Shown in pieces: positions 47,354 through 56,094 of a stretch of DNA of 64,000 bases (positions within the stretch are counted from its first letter, which is position 1; each line of letters begins with the position of its first letter). The notes below the pieces were generated by a model, which did not search any database, was not told the origin of the DNA, and worked only from the letters and a program-made list of their open reading frames with translations. Source of the stretch: Rouxiella badensis (GTDB taxonomy: Bacteria; Pseudomonadota; Gammaproteobacteria; Enterobacterales; Enterobacteriaceae). The translations under genes were made by a program, and so were the position numbers. The stretch spans positions 216,268 to 280,267 of the forward strand of contig NZ_MRWE01000001.1 in assembly GCF_002093665.1 (NCBI RefSeq). The letters are read 5' to 3'.

Positions 47354-47400
47354 TTTACCTTCCCCCCAGTATTCCCTATAATTGAGAACGAGCGTTCACA
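47354..47400 (+). promoter_or_regulatory. Promoter and palindromic operator of tetR-MFS operon
   Basis: TTTACC, 17 bases, TATAAT (47377-47382), then at once the palindrome TGAGAACG-AG-CGTTCACA (47383-47400; one mismatch, perfect core GAACG/CGTTC). An operator placed over the transcription start fits autorepression by the TetR protein encoded downstream. Confidence 0.68.
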
Positions 47401-47496
47401 CTTTTTCTCTCAAGTTATCCTCTCGTTTTTAATTTAAAAAATGCATTGCGGGTTAATTTGAGAAAAAAAGTTTACTTTTACTTTTCAGGTGCCTCT

Positions 47497-48156
47497 ATGC
47501 ATCCCGCTAACCAAACAAAAGACCAACGCGTTTGTGCCCGCAGGGACCAGATCGTCGCCGCTTCACGACTGTGTTTTCGTAAGCACGGATTCCACGGCGC
47601 AGGCATGGCGGAAATTGCCAAAATGTCGCAGCTTAGCGTGGGTCAAATCTACCGTTATTTCGTCAATAAAGACGCCATCATTGAAGAAATTGTGCGACGT
47701 ATCGTCTTCAAAAAAATACAAATAATGACCGGCGGTGCCCACAATCTGAAACAGATGGCCAGTAATCTGGCGTATCGGGTGATTGGCGTACAAAATATTG
47801 ATCACAGTAAAATTGACTGCCCTGAACTCAGTCCAGAACAGAATGAAATTGACCATGCGCTGATGCTGGAAGTGACTGCCGAAGCGACGCGTAACCCGGT
47901 GGTTGAGAAAATCCTTCGCGACGCTGAATCCAAGCTGTTTAACGAAGCTAAAGCGATGATGACCCCCTACTACCCCGACATGCCGGAAAAAGAGCTGACT
48001 GCGCGTCTGGAAATGATGGCCGTGATGTGTGAAGGCACCGCATTCCGTCGTTTGACGCAGGCGCATGCCGATCCAGAAACACTTAAAACTATTTATAACC
48101 AAGTCTTTTTAAAAGTCTTTAGTGACTCGACTCCCTCCCACACTCCGGAAAATTAA
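47497..48156 (+). CDS. TetR-family repressor
   Basis: 219-residue regulator. N-terminal HTH (about 18-62) with GFHGAGMAEIAKMSQLSVGQIYRYFVNKDAII, the C-terminal ligand-binding part being mainly helical. An open frame begins at TTG 47446, but AGGTG before ATG 47497 and the normal TetR spacing to the HTH support the shorter form. Its stop overlaps the MFS start (TAATG), so it probably represses its own operon and controls the efflux pump. Confidence 0.88.
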   Translation: MHPANQTKDQRVCARRDQIVAASRLCFRKHGFHGAGMAEIAKMSQLSVGQIYRYFVNKDAIIEEIVRRIVFKKIQIMTGGAHNLKQMASNLAYRVIGVQNIDHSKIDCPELSPEQNEIDHALMLEVTAEATRNPVVEKILRDAESKLFNEAKAMMTPYYPDMPEKELTARLEMMAVMCEGTAFRRLTQAHADPETLKTIYNQVFLKVFSDSTPSHTPEN

Positions 48157-49355
48157 TGAACGACCATTTAGTACAAAAACGCCTCGGCTATGCCCTGGTA
48201 TTGGGTTCGCTTGCCGCACTTGGCCCCCTCTGCACCGATCTCTATCTTCCCGCCTTGCCTACTCTGGCAGCAGAACTGGAAACCAACACCGCCACTAGCC
48301 AGCTCAGTCTGACCGCCGGTCTGTTGGGTCTCGGTGCCGGACAACTGATCTTCGGGCCGCTGAGTGACCGCTTTGGCCGCATGCGCCCTCTGCTACTCTC
48401 ACTGCTCCTGCTGCTGGCCGCTTCCGTAGGGTGCGCACTGGCGACCAATATCGATCAATTGATCGTTGCCCGACTGCTGCAGGGCATCGCTGGAGCGGGG
48501 GGTGCCGTACTGTCTCGAGCCGTAGCGCGTGACTTGTACAGTGGACACGACCTGACTAAATTCTTTGCACTCCTGATGCTGGTCAACGGCCTTGCGCCGA
48601 TTATTGCGCCCGTTCTCGGCGGCGGACTGCTGACTTTCCTCAGCTGGCGTGGAATTTTCGGAGCCATCGCGACGATCTCCATCCTGCTGTTTGTCTTATC
48701 CTCCGTGAAACTGCATGAAACCCTGCCTGCGGAACGTCGCTCGACGGGTGGCGCAGTGGCGATGATAAAGTCAGTGGGCAAACTGCTTCATGAGCGTCAA
48801 TTCATGGGGCTTTGCCTGACGCAGGGCTTTATCATGGCCGGAATGTTTGCCTACATTGGCGCGTCACCCTTCGTCTTGCAGCAGATTTACCACCTCAGTC
48901 CGGTGACCTTCAGCCTGTGCTTTGCCCTTAACGGCATGGGTCTGGTGTTTGCAGCGCAGATCTCATCCCGCCTTGCGGTGATGTGGGGCGAGCTGATGAT
49001 GGTCAAGATTGGCCTGACAATTGCGGCAATTGCCTCGGTGATACTGGTGGTAGCAGGCGCGATGCATGCACCGCTGGCTGTGCTGCTGGTGCCGCTGTTC
49101 TTCTCGATTATCAATATCGGGATTATCGGTCCTAATGCGGGGTCGCTGGCGATGCAGAGTCAGGGAAGAAATGCAGGCAGCGCCTCAGCCTTGCTGGGTG
49201 TCTGCATGTTTGCGCTCGGGGCAACGGCCGTGCCATTAACCGGTATTGGCGGCACCTCGGCGCTCTCAATGGGGCTGACTATCTGTGGCTGTTTCTTTAT
49301 TGCCATCCTGATATTCCTCACCCTTGCCCGCCCTACCTTCGCCAAAAAATCCTGA
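48156..49355 (+). CDS. Bcr/CflA-type MFS drug efflux transporter
   Basis: 399-residue major facilitator with about 12 helices. N-terminal CTDLYLPALPTLAAEL, motif A GPLSDRFGRMRPL (about 67-79), and LLQGIAGAGGAVLSRAVARDLY typical of the Bcr/CflA subfamily, which exports bicyclomycin, chloramphenicol or sulfonamides. Translationally coupled to the TetR gene. The true substrate is unknown. This pair sits between crcB and cspE, which are adjacent in E. coli. Confidence 0.9.
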   Translation: MNDHLVQKRLGYALVLGSLAALGPLCTDLYLPALPTLAAELETNTATSQLSLTAGLLGLGAGQLIFGPLSDRFGRMRPLLLSLLLLLAASVGCALATNIDQLIVARLLQGIAGAGGAVLSRAVARDLYSGHDLTKFFALLMLVNGLAPIIAPVLGGGLLTFLSWRGIFGAIATISILLFVLSSVKLHETLPAERRSTGGAVAMIKSVGKLLHERQFMGLCLTQGFIMAGMFAYIGASPFVLQQIYHLSPVTFSLCFALNGMGLVFAAQISSRLAVMWGELMMVKIGLTIAAIASVILVVAGAMHAPLAVLLVPLFFSIINIGIIGPNAGSLAMQSQGRNAGSASALLGVCMFALGATAVPLTGIGGTSALSMGLTICGCFFIAILIFLTLARPTFAKKS

Positions 49356-49387
49356 CCGTTGTTTGCTGTATCTCTAACGACAGGCAA

Positions 49388-49413
49388 AAAAAAACCCGCA
49401 TCTGCGGGTTTTT
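49388..49413. terminator. Bidirectional terminator, MFS/cspE
   Basis: AACCCGCA-TC-TGCGGGTT between A and T runs. It ends cspE leftward (T9 tract) and the MFS gene rightward (TTTTT). Confidence 0.88.
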
Positions 49414-49429
49414 CAGAAATCGGCTAGAG

Positions 49430-49639
49430 TTAGATAGCGATAACGTTAGCAGCCGACGGGCCTTTGGCGCCATTGGTGATTTCGAACTCTACACGTTGGC
49501 CTTCAGCAAGGGTCTTGAAACCGTTGCTTGAAATAGCAGAGAAATGAACGAAAACATCTTTGCTGCCATCTTCAGGGGTAATGAAACCAAAACCTTTTGA
49601 TTCATTGAACCACTTAACGCTACCTTTAATCTTAGACAT
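49430..49639 (-). CDS. cspE: Cold-shock protein CspE
   Basis: 69-residue single cold-shock domain, the E. coli CspE length, with RNP1 KGFGFI and RNP2 [24 protein letters not shown] and the C-terminal [10 protein letters not shown] match CspE more than CspA. It is an RNA chaperone and transcription antiterminator. A longer in-frame start at 49684 exists, but the family start is ATG 49639. Next to crcB in E. coli. Confidence 0.95.
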   Translation of the reverse strand: MSKIKGSVKWFNESKGFGFITPEDGSKDVFVHFSAISSNGFKTLAEGQRVEFEITNGAKGPSAANVIAI

Positions 49640-49814
49640 CAAACTTACCTTTACGTGATTTGTAAGACACAAAAAGTGTGTCAATTACAGTACAGCAATA
49701 GATTCAGCTTTTGTCCAGAAATCCGATTGCAATAAGCGATAAAGCTCTCACTCTTCGACTTACTGCAACCGTTCATACTGCTTAATGCCAATTTTTCCGA
49801 TTCAACGAAGGCGA

Positions 49815-50576
49815 TTAGAAGAAAGAATCGTCGTCGTCATCGTCATTGCCACCACCAAAGAAGCTGTCGTCTGAATCATTCAGGAAGCCCGAATAGGTGT
49901 TGTCATTGCTGTTATTGTTGTCGTTGTACACCGGGTTGTCCCAGGCGTTGTCACCGCTCAGCAGCGGATCGGTAGACGGATTGAAATTCTCCGTAACCTG
50001 ATTATTTTCAACAACATTGACGATTTCTTCAGGACGGCTCTGGTGGAACATACCGGTCAGCATATCGGCCAACACAACGCCACCCGCGACGCCCGCAGCC
50101 GTTTTCAGTGCGCCACCGATAAAGCCAGAACCGATTGGCGCAGCGGCCGCTGTCGGCGGAGCCTGCTGGTAAGCCGGCTGTGCCGGTGCCGCATTATTGC
50201 CCCAGCCGTTATTTTGCTGGGTACCCGGAATCGGGCCGCTGCCTGAGGACTGCTGATTCTGCGGCTGACCGCCGCCGCCGAACAAGCCAGCCAGGAAGCC
50301 GGTGCTTTGCGGTTTGCTGTTTTGAGCCTGGGTCTGCAGCTGGTTTTGCAACTGAGCAACCTGCTGCTGCAGATCCTGAACCTGCGCATTCAATCGCTTC
50401 AGTGCGGCCTCTTGAATGATCATGGCCTGCGCCATGTAGTAAGGCACGGAAGGCTGCTTGCTCACGTAGGACTGTATGAGGCGCTCGGCTTCAGCGTCAC
50501 GTGGTGCAGTATTGGACTCAGCCTGTTGTAAACGGCTAAAAAGACCTTCAATCAAACGCTGTTCTTCGGATTGCAT
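49815..50576 (-). CDS. DUF2076 protein
   Basis: 253-residue protein of the DUF2076 family, function unknown. N-terminal helical part (1-90) contains a coiled-coil with a glutamine-rich repeat (LNAQVQDLQQQVAQLQNQLQTQAQN). A Gly/Gln/Pro-rich linker follows (90-150), then a hydrophobic Gly-rich segment (FIGGALKTAAGVAGGVVLADML, about 153-175) and an acidic Asn/Asp tail ending DDDDDDSFF. It lacks a classical signal peptide. It could be a membrane- or envelope-associated scaffold. Confidence 0.82.
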   Translation of the reverse strand: MQSEEQRLIEGLFSRLQQAESNTAPRDAEAERLIQSYVSKQPSVPYYMAQAMIIQEAALKRLNAQVQDLQQQVAQLQNQLQTQAQNSKPQSTGFLAGLFGGGGQPQNQQSSGSGPIPGTQQNNGWGNNAAPAQPAYQQAPPTAAAAPIGSGFIGGALKTAAGVAGGVVLADMLTGMFHQSRPEEIVNVVENNQVTENFNPSTDPLLSGDNAWDNPVYNDNNNSNDNTYSGFLNDSDDSFFGGGNDDDDDDSFF

Positions 50577-50601
50577 GGGATCACCCTATCACTGTTTATT
50601 C

Positions 50602-50679
50602 TGGCCATGCGAAAGCATGGCCAAGTTGACACTCACACTAATACAATTAGTTTCATCTATGAATTAACTGAGTGTCAAC
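50602..50679. repeat. Nested inverted repeats between DUF2076 and SBP genes
   Basis: A 9-bp hairpin TGGCCATGC-GAAA-GCATGGCCA (50602-50623) is directly followed by a longer inverted repeat: GTTGACACTCA (50625-50635) and TGAGTGTCAAC (50669-50679), perfect 11-base arms 33 bases apart. No T-run follows either on the minus strand, so it is not a standard terminator. TTGACA in each arm could also be -35 elements. Confidence 0.6.
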
Positions 50680-50708
50680 AAATGTGACGGGCGTAAAGTT
50701 GTGTACGC

Positions 50709-51836
50709 TTATTTCTTCGGCTGCCAGCTGAAGATGAAATCTTTGTCCGGTAACTGAGTGTAATTACGGATGATTTCGTGATACGTCTTCGCCGGATCCA
50801 AATTTTTAAACTGCTGCGGATAAATAAATTTCGCCAAATATTCCATGCCGACGATGTTGTACGGGTGGTTGTAGAACTGGTGGTAAACCGCATAGACGCG
50901 CTGGTCCATCACGGCAGGCACCTGTGCCACACCGGTGCGGGAGGTCAGCACCTTGGCTTCTTTATCTACGTCAGCCTGGTTAGCTGATAAACCGAAAGGC
51001 ATCATGGTGGTCTGCCCTTTGCCCGGATGGATTGAACCGGTAAAGATGTAGACATCAGGCTTCATGCTAATGACTTTTTCGAGCGAAACTTCACCCGACG
51101 CGCCCGGCAGCAGCTCGGAGCCGATATTTTTGGCGCCTACGGCCTCAATCAGCTTGCCCCAGCCCTCTTCACCGTGAGTGAAGCAGCAGGAGTCGCTACG
51201 ACCGGCCAGCGGTTCAATAAACACGTTTGGACGATTCTTGATGGACGCAATTTCGTCCTGAATGTGTTGATAATGCTGACGATAGAAAGCGGTATAGGCC
51301 TGCGCGTTCTTCTCCTGATTCAGCACTTTACCCAGCAGGTCGATACTTGGCGCCGTATCTTTCGCCGGGTTGATATCGTAATCCACGAAGACGATGGGAA
51401 TATGCAGCTGATTCAGTCTGTCGATAACGCCGCCCTGTTGCAGTGACTGTTTGGCACGCAGCTGCGCTATCATCAAATCAGGTTTTTTAGCGATAACGGT
51501 TTCCAGATCAACCTGGCCTTTGTCGCTGAATCCCATGTCGAGGATTTTGGTCGATTCTGGCCATTTGCCTTTCAGCATGTCCCAGGTACCGGAGTCGGTG
51601 TTTTTAAGCAGGTTATTCCAGGCCACTACGCGCTTGAAAGGATCGCTTTTATCCAACACAGCCAGAGACAGAATGTCACGGCCGTCCTGAATGATGATGC
51701 GCTCAGGCTCTTTATTAATGGTCAGCTTCTGTCCGGCAAGGTCGGTGACCGTCAGCGGATAAGTCGTTGCGAAAGTCGCAAAAGAGGCCGCCATCAGGCC
51801 GGCAACGGAAAGCACGCGCGTCGTTTTTTTCAGCAT
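50709..51836 (-). CDS. Iron/siderophore ABC binding protein (PF01497 type)
   Basis: 375-residue periplasmic binding protein of the iron-complex class. Signal peptide ends ATFATT near residue 25. The mature part opens with YPLTVTDLAGQKLTINKEPERII (the family opening block), contains QVDLETVIAKKPDLMIAQ and SLEKVISMKPDVYIFTG (the paired domain helices), and a Cys pair SDSCCF (about 218). No permease or ATPase gene is nearby, so it is an orphan. A Fur box precedes it. Heme, siderophore or vitamin B12 are possible ligands. Confidence 0.87.
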   Translation of the reverse strand: MLKKTTRVLSVAGLMAASFATFATTYPLTVTDLAGQKLTINKEPERIIIQDGRDILSLAVLDKSDPFKRVVAWNNLLKNTDSGTWDMLKGKWPESTKILDMGFSDKGQVDLETVIAKKPDLMIAQLRAKQSLQQGGVIDRLNQLHIPIVFVDYDINPAKDTAPSIDLLGKVLNQEKNAQAYTAFYRQHYQHIQDEIASIKNRPNVFIEPLAGRSDSCCFTHGEEGWGKLIEAVGAKNIGSELLPGASGEVSLEKVISMKPDVYIFTGSIHPGKGQTTMMPFGLSANQADVDKEAKVLTSRTGVAQVPAVMDQRVYAVYHQFYNHPYNIVGMEYLAKFIYPQQFKNLDPAKTYHEIIRNYTQLPDKDFIFSWQPKK

Positions 51837-51871
51837 TTTTGCATCCAGGAAAATGATTTATAAATATGAAT

Positions 51872-51890
51872 GATTCTAATAACCATTATC
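51872..51890 (-). promoter_or_regulatory. Fur box
   Basis: Read leftward, GATAATGGTTATTAGAATC matches the 19-bp Fur box GATAATGATAATCATTATC at 14 positions. It lies 35 bases upstream of the SBP ATG, consistent with iron repression. Confidence 0.7.
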
Positions 51891-52065
51891 AAATCAGGTT
51901 CAAATAATAAACATTTAGCGGATTGGCGGGCAACGTTTTTACCTGTAGAACAGAGTTTTAACTATGTCTAAATATGAATATCACGTCGGGTAAGTGAAAA
52001 GTTCAGGATTAACAGGCGCAGACAGCAGCTGCCCGACAAAGCGCCGGGCAGCCTGTTGCTAAGGT

Positions 52066-54153
52066 TTATTTTTCAGCAAGATACTTCCATAAGAACTCAC
52101 TCACCATCGCTCGCTTAAAGGCATTTTGCGCCTTATCGGCCGCTGCGCTGTGACCGCCCTCGGTGTTTTCATAGAAATAGACGTTCTCAATGCCCAGCTG
52201 CTGCATTTTGGCCGCCATTTTTCGGGCATGACCTGGACCGACTCTGTCGTCGCTGGTTGCGGTAGTAAACAGCACCGGCGGATAGGTTTTTAACGGGTCG
52301 ATATTCTGATACGGCGAAAAAGCCTGGATGAACGCCCACTCCTCGGGCTTCTGCGGGTCACCGTATTCGGCAATCCACGACGCACCGGCGGAAATACGCG
52401 TGTAGCGCTGCATGTCGAGCAGCGGCACCTCACACACAATCGCGCCAAACAGCTCAGGATAACGAGTCAACATATTGCCGACCAGCAGGCCGCCGTTACT
52501 GCCACCCTGCGCGGCAAGATGCGCCGGAGAGGTAATTTTACGGGCGATCAGGTCCTTCGCCACCGACGAGAAGTCTTCGTAGGCGCGCAGGCGTTTGTCC
52601 TTGAGCGCCGCCTGGTGCCAGCGTGGGCCGTATTCTCCCCCGCCGCGAATGTTGGCAATCACCATGACCCCGCCGCGCTCGAGCCATGCAGGCCCCGTAA
52701 CCCCGAGATAGTAGGGATCCAGCGATATCTGGAAACCGCCGTAACCGTAAAGCAGGGTCGGATTACTGCCGTCGAGTTCGATATCTTTAGCCGATATCAT
52801 AAAGTACGGCACGCGTGTTCCGTCGTCCGAGGTCACGAAATGTTGCGCCACCTGATAATGCTCGGCGTCAAAGTGGCTCGGAGCCTGTTTGATTATCTCG
52901 GAGGAAGTCTGCTCGTCGCCCAGCACGCCGTAATACAACGAGGTCGGTTGCAGAAAACCCGTGACAGTCATGAAGAATTCATTGGTTTCGTCGTCGATGC
53001 CCGAGGCACTTATCTTGCTCAACTCGGGCGCATCGCCTAGTCCCTGACGCGTCCACAGCCCGCCTTCTGGCTTCAACACTTCGAGGCGATTCACTACGTC
53101 GTCCATGATGCTCAGGATCAGGTAATCACGGGTCATCGAGTAGTTGTCCAGCGTGGTCGTTTCCGCAGGACTAAACAGGGTCTTGAACTGACGCTCACCC
53201 GCCATAAAGGCCCTGAAGTCAGTCACCAACAGCGCACCGGTAGGATAGGTTTGCCCCGCCACGTGCCAGTCGCTTGATAAAGAAATCAGCAGCCATTCAC
53301 GCCAAGTGCTGAACCTTGCGTCCTGCGGTAAATCAATCTGCAACAGACCGTTATCGTTATCGTTATCCAGCAGAAAAACTTCGCGGTGGTAAAAATCGAT
53401 CACCCTCCCCACAAAACTGCGTTCAAACCCGCGGGTATCGTCGTGAAAGACCATCACCGACATATCCGTCGGCTCGGCGGAAAATTGCGTCTGCGCCTCC
53501 TCAAGCGGCGTACCGCGCTGCCAAATTTTGGCAATACGCGGATACCCCGAGGTAGTCATTGAGTCGGGGCCAAAGTCGGTGGCCACCAGCAATCGGTCTT
53601 TGTCTATCCAGGTCAGGCGGCTCTTGGCGGTAGGCAGGTTAAAGCCATCTTCGACAAACGACAGCGTGGTTAAGTCAAACTCGCGCACGGAAGAGGCGTC
53701 GCCGCCGTCGGGCGAAAGGTGCACCAGCCCACGCTGGAAATCGGGCGCCAGCGCCTGAATACCGTGATAAACCCAGGGGACGTTTTCTGCCGCACCGAGC
53801 GCGTCAACGTCGAGAACCGTTTCCCATTCTGGGGTGTCGCTGCGATAAGATTCAAAGCTGGTGCGTCTCAGCAGGCCACGCGGGTTCTTTTCATCCTGCC
53901 AGAAATTATAAAAATGCGGGCCGCGTTTAACCACCATCGGGATCTGTGTTGTCGCGTTCAGGCAGTCAAACACGTCGCTGCGAATCTGCTCAAAACGATC
54001 GCTTTCGGCGAATTCGCGACGGGTCTGTTTGCTCTGTTGCACTGCCCACTCGACGGCGACTTCCCCTTTTATCTCTTCCAGCCAGACAAAATCGTCAACC
54101 GGTTCGGACTGAGGTGTGGAGGTTCCAGATACCATATAAGCTTGCTCCTGCAT
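52066..54153 (-). CDS. Prolyl-oligopeptidase-family serine peptidase
   Basis: 695-residue S9A peptidase with an N-terminal beta-propeller (about 70-430) and a C-terminal alpha/beta-hydrolase domain. Catalytic triad S552 (GGSNGGLL), D636 (SDDRVGP) and H668 (EGGHSA). The oxyanion-side NIRGGGEYG (501-509) is present. No signal peptide is evident, so it is probably cytosolic. It resembles prolyl oligopeptidases more than oligopeptidase B, though substrate preference cannot be read from sequence. It stands alone between unrelated genes. Confidence 0.9.
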   Translation of the reverse strand: MQEQAYMVSGTSTPQSEPVDDFVWLEEIKGEVAVEWAVQQSKQTRREFAESDRFEQIRSDVFDCLNATTQIPMVVKRGPHFYNFWQDEKNPRGLLRRTSFESYRSDTPEWETVLDVDALGAAENVPWVYHGIQALAPDFQRGLVHLSPDGGDASSVREFDLTTLSFVEDGFNLPTAKSRLTWIDKDRLLVATDFGPDSMTTSGYPRIAKIWQRGTPLEEAQTQFSAEPTDMSVMVFHDDTRGFERSFVGRVIDFYHREVFLLDNDNDNGLLQIDLPQDARFSTWREWLLISLSSDWHVAGQTYPTGALLVTDFRAFMAGERQFKTLFSPAETTTLDNYSMTRDYLILSIMDDVVNRLEVLKPEGGLWTRQGLGDAPELSKISASGIDDETNEFFMTVTGFLQPTSLYYGVLGDEQTSSEIIKQAPSHFDAEHYQVAQHFVTSDDGTRVPYFMISAKDIELDGSNPTLLYGYGGFQISLDPYYLGVTGPAWLERGGVMVIANIRGGGEYGPRWHQAALKDKRLRAYEDFSSVAKDLIARKITSPAHLAAQGGSNGGLLVGNMLTRYPELFGAIVCEVPLLDMQRYTRISAGASWIAEYGDPQKPEEWAFIQAFSPYQNIDPLKTYPPVLFTTATSDDRVGPGHARKMAAKMQQLGIENVYFYENTEGGHSAAADKAQNAFKRAMVSEFLWKYLAEK

Positions 54154-54203
54154 GTTCTGAGCGGCACAAATTTACCGCTCAACGGTTAATTTTTTCGAGC
54201 TGT

Positions 54204-55217
54204 TTATTTCAACAGAATGCCCTGAATCAGGTTTGCCTTTACGAGCGTAACCTGCGGGATCCCAAGCGCCTGCATAAACCCTTCGACCAGCAGCAGATTG
54301 GTAACGTCCGTGGCGCGATAATCGCCCGGCAGCTGGGCATCGGTTTGATTAATCTTCACCTGCGCGACACGGTCGAGATCTGCGGCGGTGTATTGATTGT
54401 TCAGCGGATGAAGCTGCTCTTTGATTGAATAGCCGTGCACGCCGCCGATACCCACTACTTTTCTGCTTTTTGCCGCCTGTTTGATTTCAGCCGGAACGTG
54501 GGTGCGAGCATAGAAATTAACGAAACGGAGGATCTCACCGGCTAGCGACCCGATTGGATTTGGCGAATTCACCTGAGTGAGATTTTTGTTCATCATCACC
54601 TCAATAACCATATCCTTGAGGCTCACCGACGCCAGTTTGCCCTCATAGATCTCCGGCGTTTTGAAGCCATCAATCCTGTCATAGGTGGTCATTTGCATCG
54701 ACCCACCGCCAATGTCCCAGACCAGCAGGTCGGAGTCTTTTAGCTTGGGATCGTTCAGCGCGGCCTTGGCCGAGATAAAGCCCAACTCGGCCTCTTGTTT
54801 CTGAGTAATGATCCTAATCGTGACGTGCGCCTGCTGATTAAACTGTCTGATAACCTGCTGCCCATTGCTCGCGGCTCTAAATACCGCCGTCGCGACGCCG
54901 GTAATGCGCTTCGGGTGGAATTTCTCGGCCTGACTGACCAACGCTTTCAGCGTGGTCATGCCCTGCTGCTGAATCGCCGGACTGAGCTGAGTATTGCCAG
55001 ACTCGGCGAGATCTTCGTTAAAACCAATCGGCCTTTCCTGCGAGAACAGTACCTTGCCCAGCGTTCTATTGCAGACATTGACTTCGCTGACCTGAATCTT
55101 GGTCGTACCCGACCCCATATCGATACCGGCGCGCACTTCGGTGCAGTTTTTTGCCGATGCCTGCATGGCAAATCCCAGACAAAGGAGTGCGGTGACGGTG
55201 TTCATCCATTTATTCAT
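54204..55217 (-). CDS. Exported Ppx/GppA-like phosphatase-fold protein
   Basis: 337-residue ASKHA-fold protein of the Ppx/GppA family: phosphate-loop-like GIDMGSGTTKIQV, TAVFRAASNG, DLLVWDIGGGSMQM and GIGGVHGYSI. Unlike cytosolic Ppx and GppA it begins with an apparent signal peptide (MNKWMNTVTALLCLGFAMQASA before KNCTEV). The ORF extends to 55274, but ATG 55217 gives a clean signal peptide. E. coli Ppx is over 500 residues; this is single-domain and shorter. Substrate unknown; polyphosphate or guanosine pentaphosphate hydrolysis in the periplasm is only a possibility. Confidence 0.8.
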   Translation of the reverse strand: MNKWMNTVTALLCLGFAMQASAKNCTEVRAGIDMGSGTTKIQVSEVNVCNRTLGKVLFSQERPIGFNEDLAESGNTQLSPAIQQQGMTTLKALVSQAEKFHPKRITGVATAVFRAASNGQQVIRQFNQQAHVTIRIITQKQEAELGFISAKAALNDPKLKDSDLLVWDIGGGSMQMTTYDRIDGFKTPEIYEGKLASVSLKDMVIEVMMNKNLTQVNSPNPIGSLAGEILRFVNFYARTHVPAEIKQAAKSRKVVGIGGVHGYSIKEQLHPLNNQYTAADLDRVAQVKINQTDAQLPGDYRATDVTNLLLVEGFMQALGIPQVTLVKANLIQGILLK

Positions 55218-55311
55218 CAGTATCCAGCCCTGAAATAATCTGCAAAGAAAAGTGAATAATAGACATAACGTCATTAGGTTGATGATTTCAAGCGGAATAT
55301 GACATTTATGG

Positions 55312-55977
55312 CTAACTCATCAACCCCGCGCCAACGTTAATCGACAGCCCTAAAATGGCCAGGTTGAAAATAAATGACAATACCGCCTGCAGCAGGGTTA
55401 TTTTCCTCACCGTGGTGTTGCCGGTCCCGACGTCCGCCGTCTGCGCCGCTACCGCAAGGGTGAAAGAGTAATAGGCAAAGTCCCAGTAGCCGGGCTGCGG
55501 GATTTTATCCGGAAACAACAACACCTTTTCGTCACCGTCGCTGTGCAGGTAGTGCATGTGGGCGTAGTGCATGGTGAACGACGTCGGCAGTAAGAACCAT
55601 GAAACTACCAGCGTCGCGGCAGTCAGGGCAATGTGCAGAATTTTGTCTACCCCGTGAAGATTCTTGACCGCCCCCAGCTCAAAAAGAATCGCCAGAATGC
55701 TGACCAGACAGGTGACGCAGACCAGCGCCAGCACCGTTTTGGCACTTTCGTCCTGCTGACGTGCAATACGCGCTATCCCTTTGGGTGCCGTTCTTAGCAT
55801 CATCCACCACAGGAAAAACAGATACACCCACGCCAGTACGTTCCAGCTAATCAGCAATCGTTGAAGCAGTGGCTGGTTCGAGGGTAAGGCGAAAAAGCTC
55901 AAAATGCCCAGCAGCAGCGCAGCTAGCAGCCTGGGACGGCTTTGATAGTAATGCTTGAAGGGACGTAATAGATTCAT
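55312..55977 (-). CDS. DUF1345 membrane protein
   Basis: 221-residue inner-membrane protein with about five hydrophobic helices (residues 15-33, 42-62, 80-103, 112-130 and 190-220). Conserved HYAHMHYLHSDG and PGYWDFAYYSFTLAVAAQTADV segments identify DUF1345, function unknown. The gap to the Ppx-like gene is about 90 bases on the same strand, so the two may be cotranscribed. Confidence 0.85.
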   Translation of the reverse strand: MNLLRPFKHYYQSRPRLLAALLLGILSFFALPSNQPLLQRLLISWNVLAWVYLFFLWWMMLRTAPKGIARIARQQDESAKTVLALVCVTCLVSILAILFELGAVKNLHGVDKILHIALTAATLVVSWFLLPTSFTMHYAHMHYLHSDGDEKVLLFPDKIPQPGYWDFAYYSFTLAVAAQTADVGTGNTTVRKITLLQAVLSFIFNLAILGLSINVGAGLMS

Positions 55978-56061
55978 TTTCCGCCAGTTGTTAGTGAGAC
56001 AGGGATGAGTTAACTGTAGACGGCAATGGGTAAAATTGAACGGCTGAAAGATTCTGATTTT

Positions 56062-56081
56062 AAGGCCACCGAAGTGGCCTT
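56062..56081. terminator. Hairpin after the OTU-like gene
   Basis: AAGGCCAC-CGAA-GTGGCCTT stem lies 14 bases beyond the stop of the large leftward gene. The following leftward bases are AAAATC, without a U tract, so it is a weak terminator candidate. Confidence 0.45.
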
Positions 56082-56094
56082 GGCTCTTGGCAGG

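Noticed and set aside
39474..49429. Searched for integrase, transposase, att repeats or IS ends around the accessory cluster
   Set aside because: None seen; the cluster boundaries are plain intergenic DNA and the genes look native in composition.
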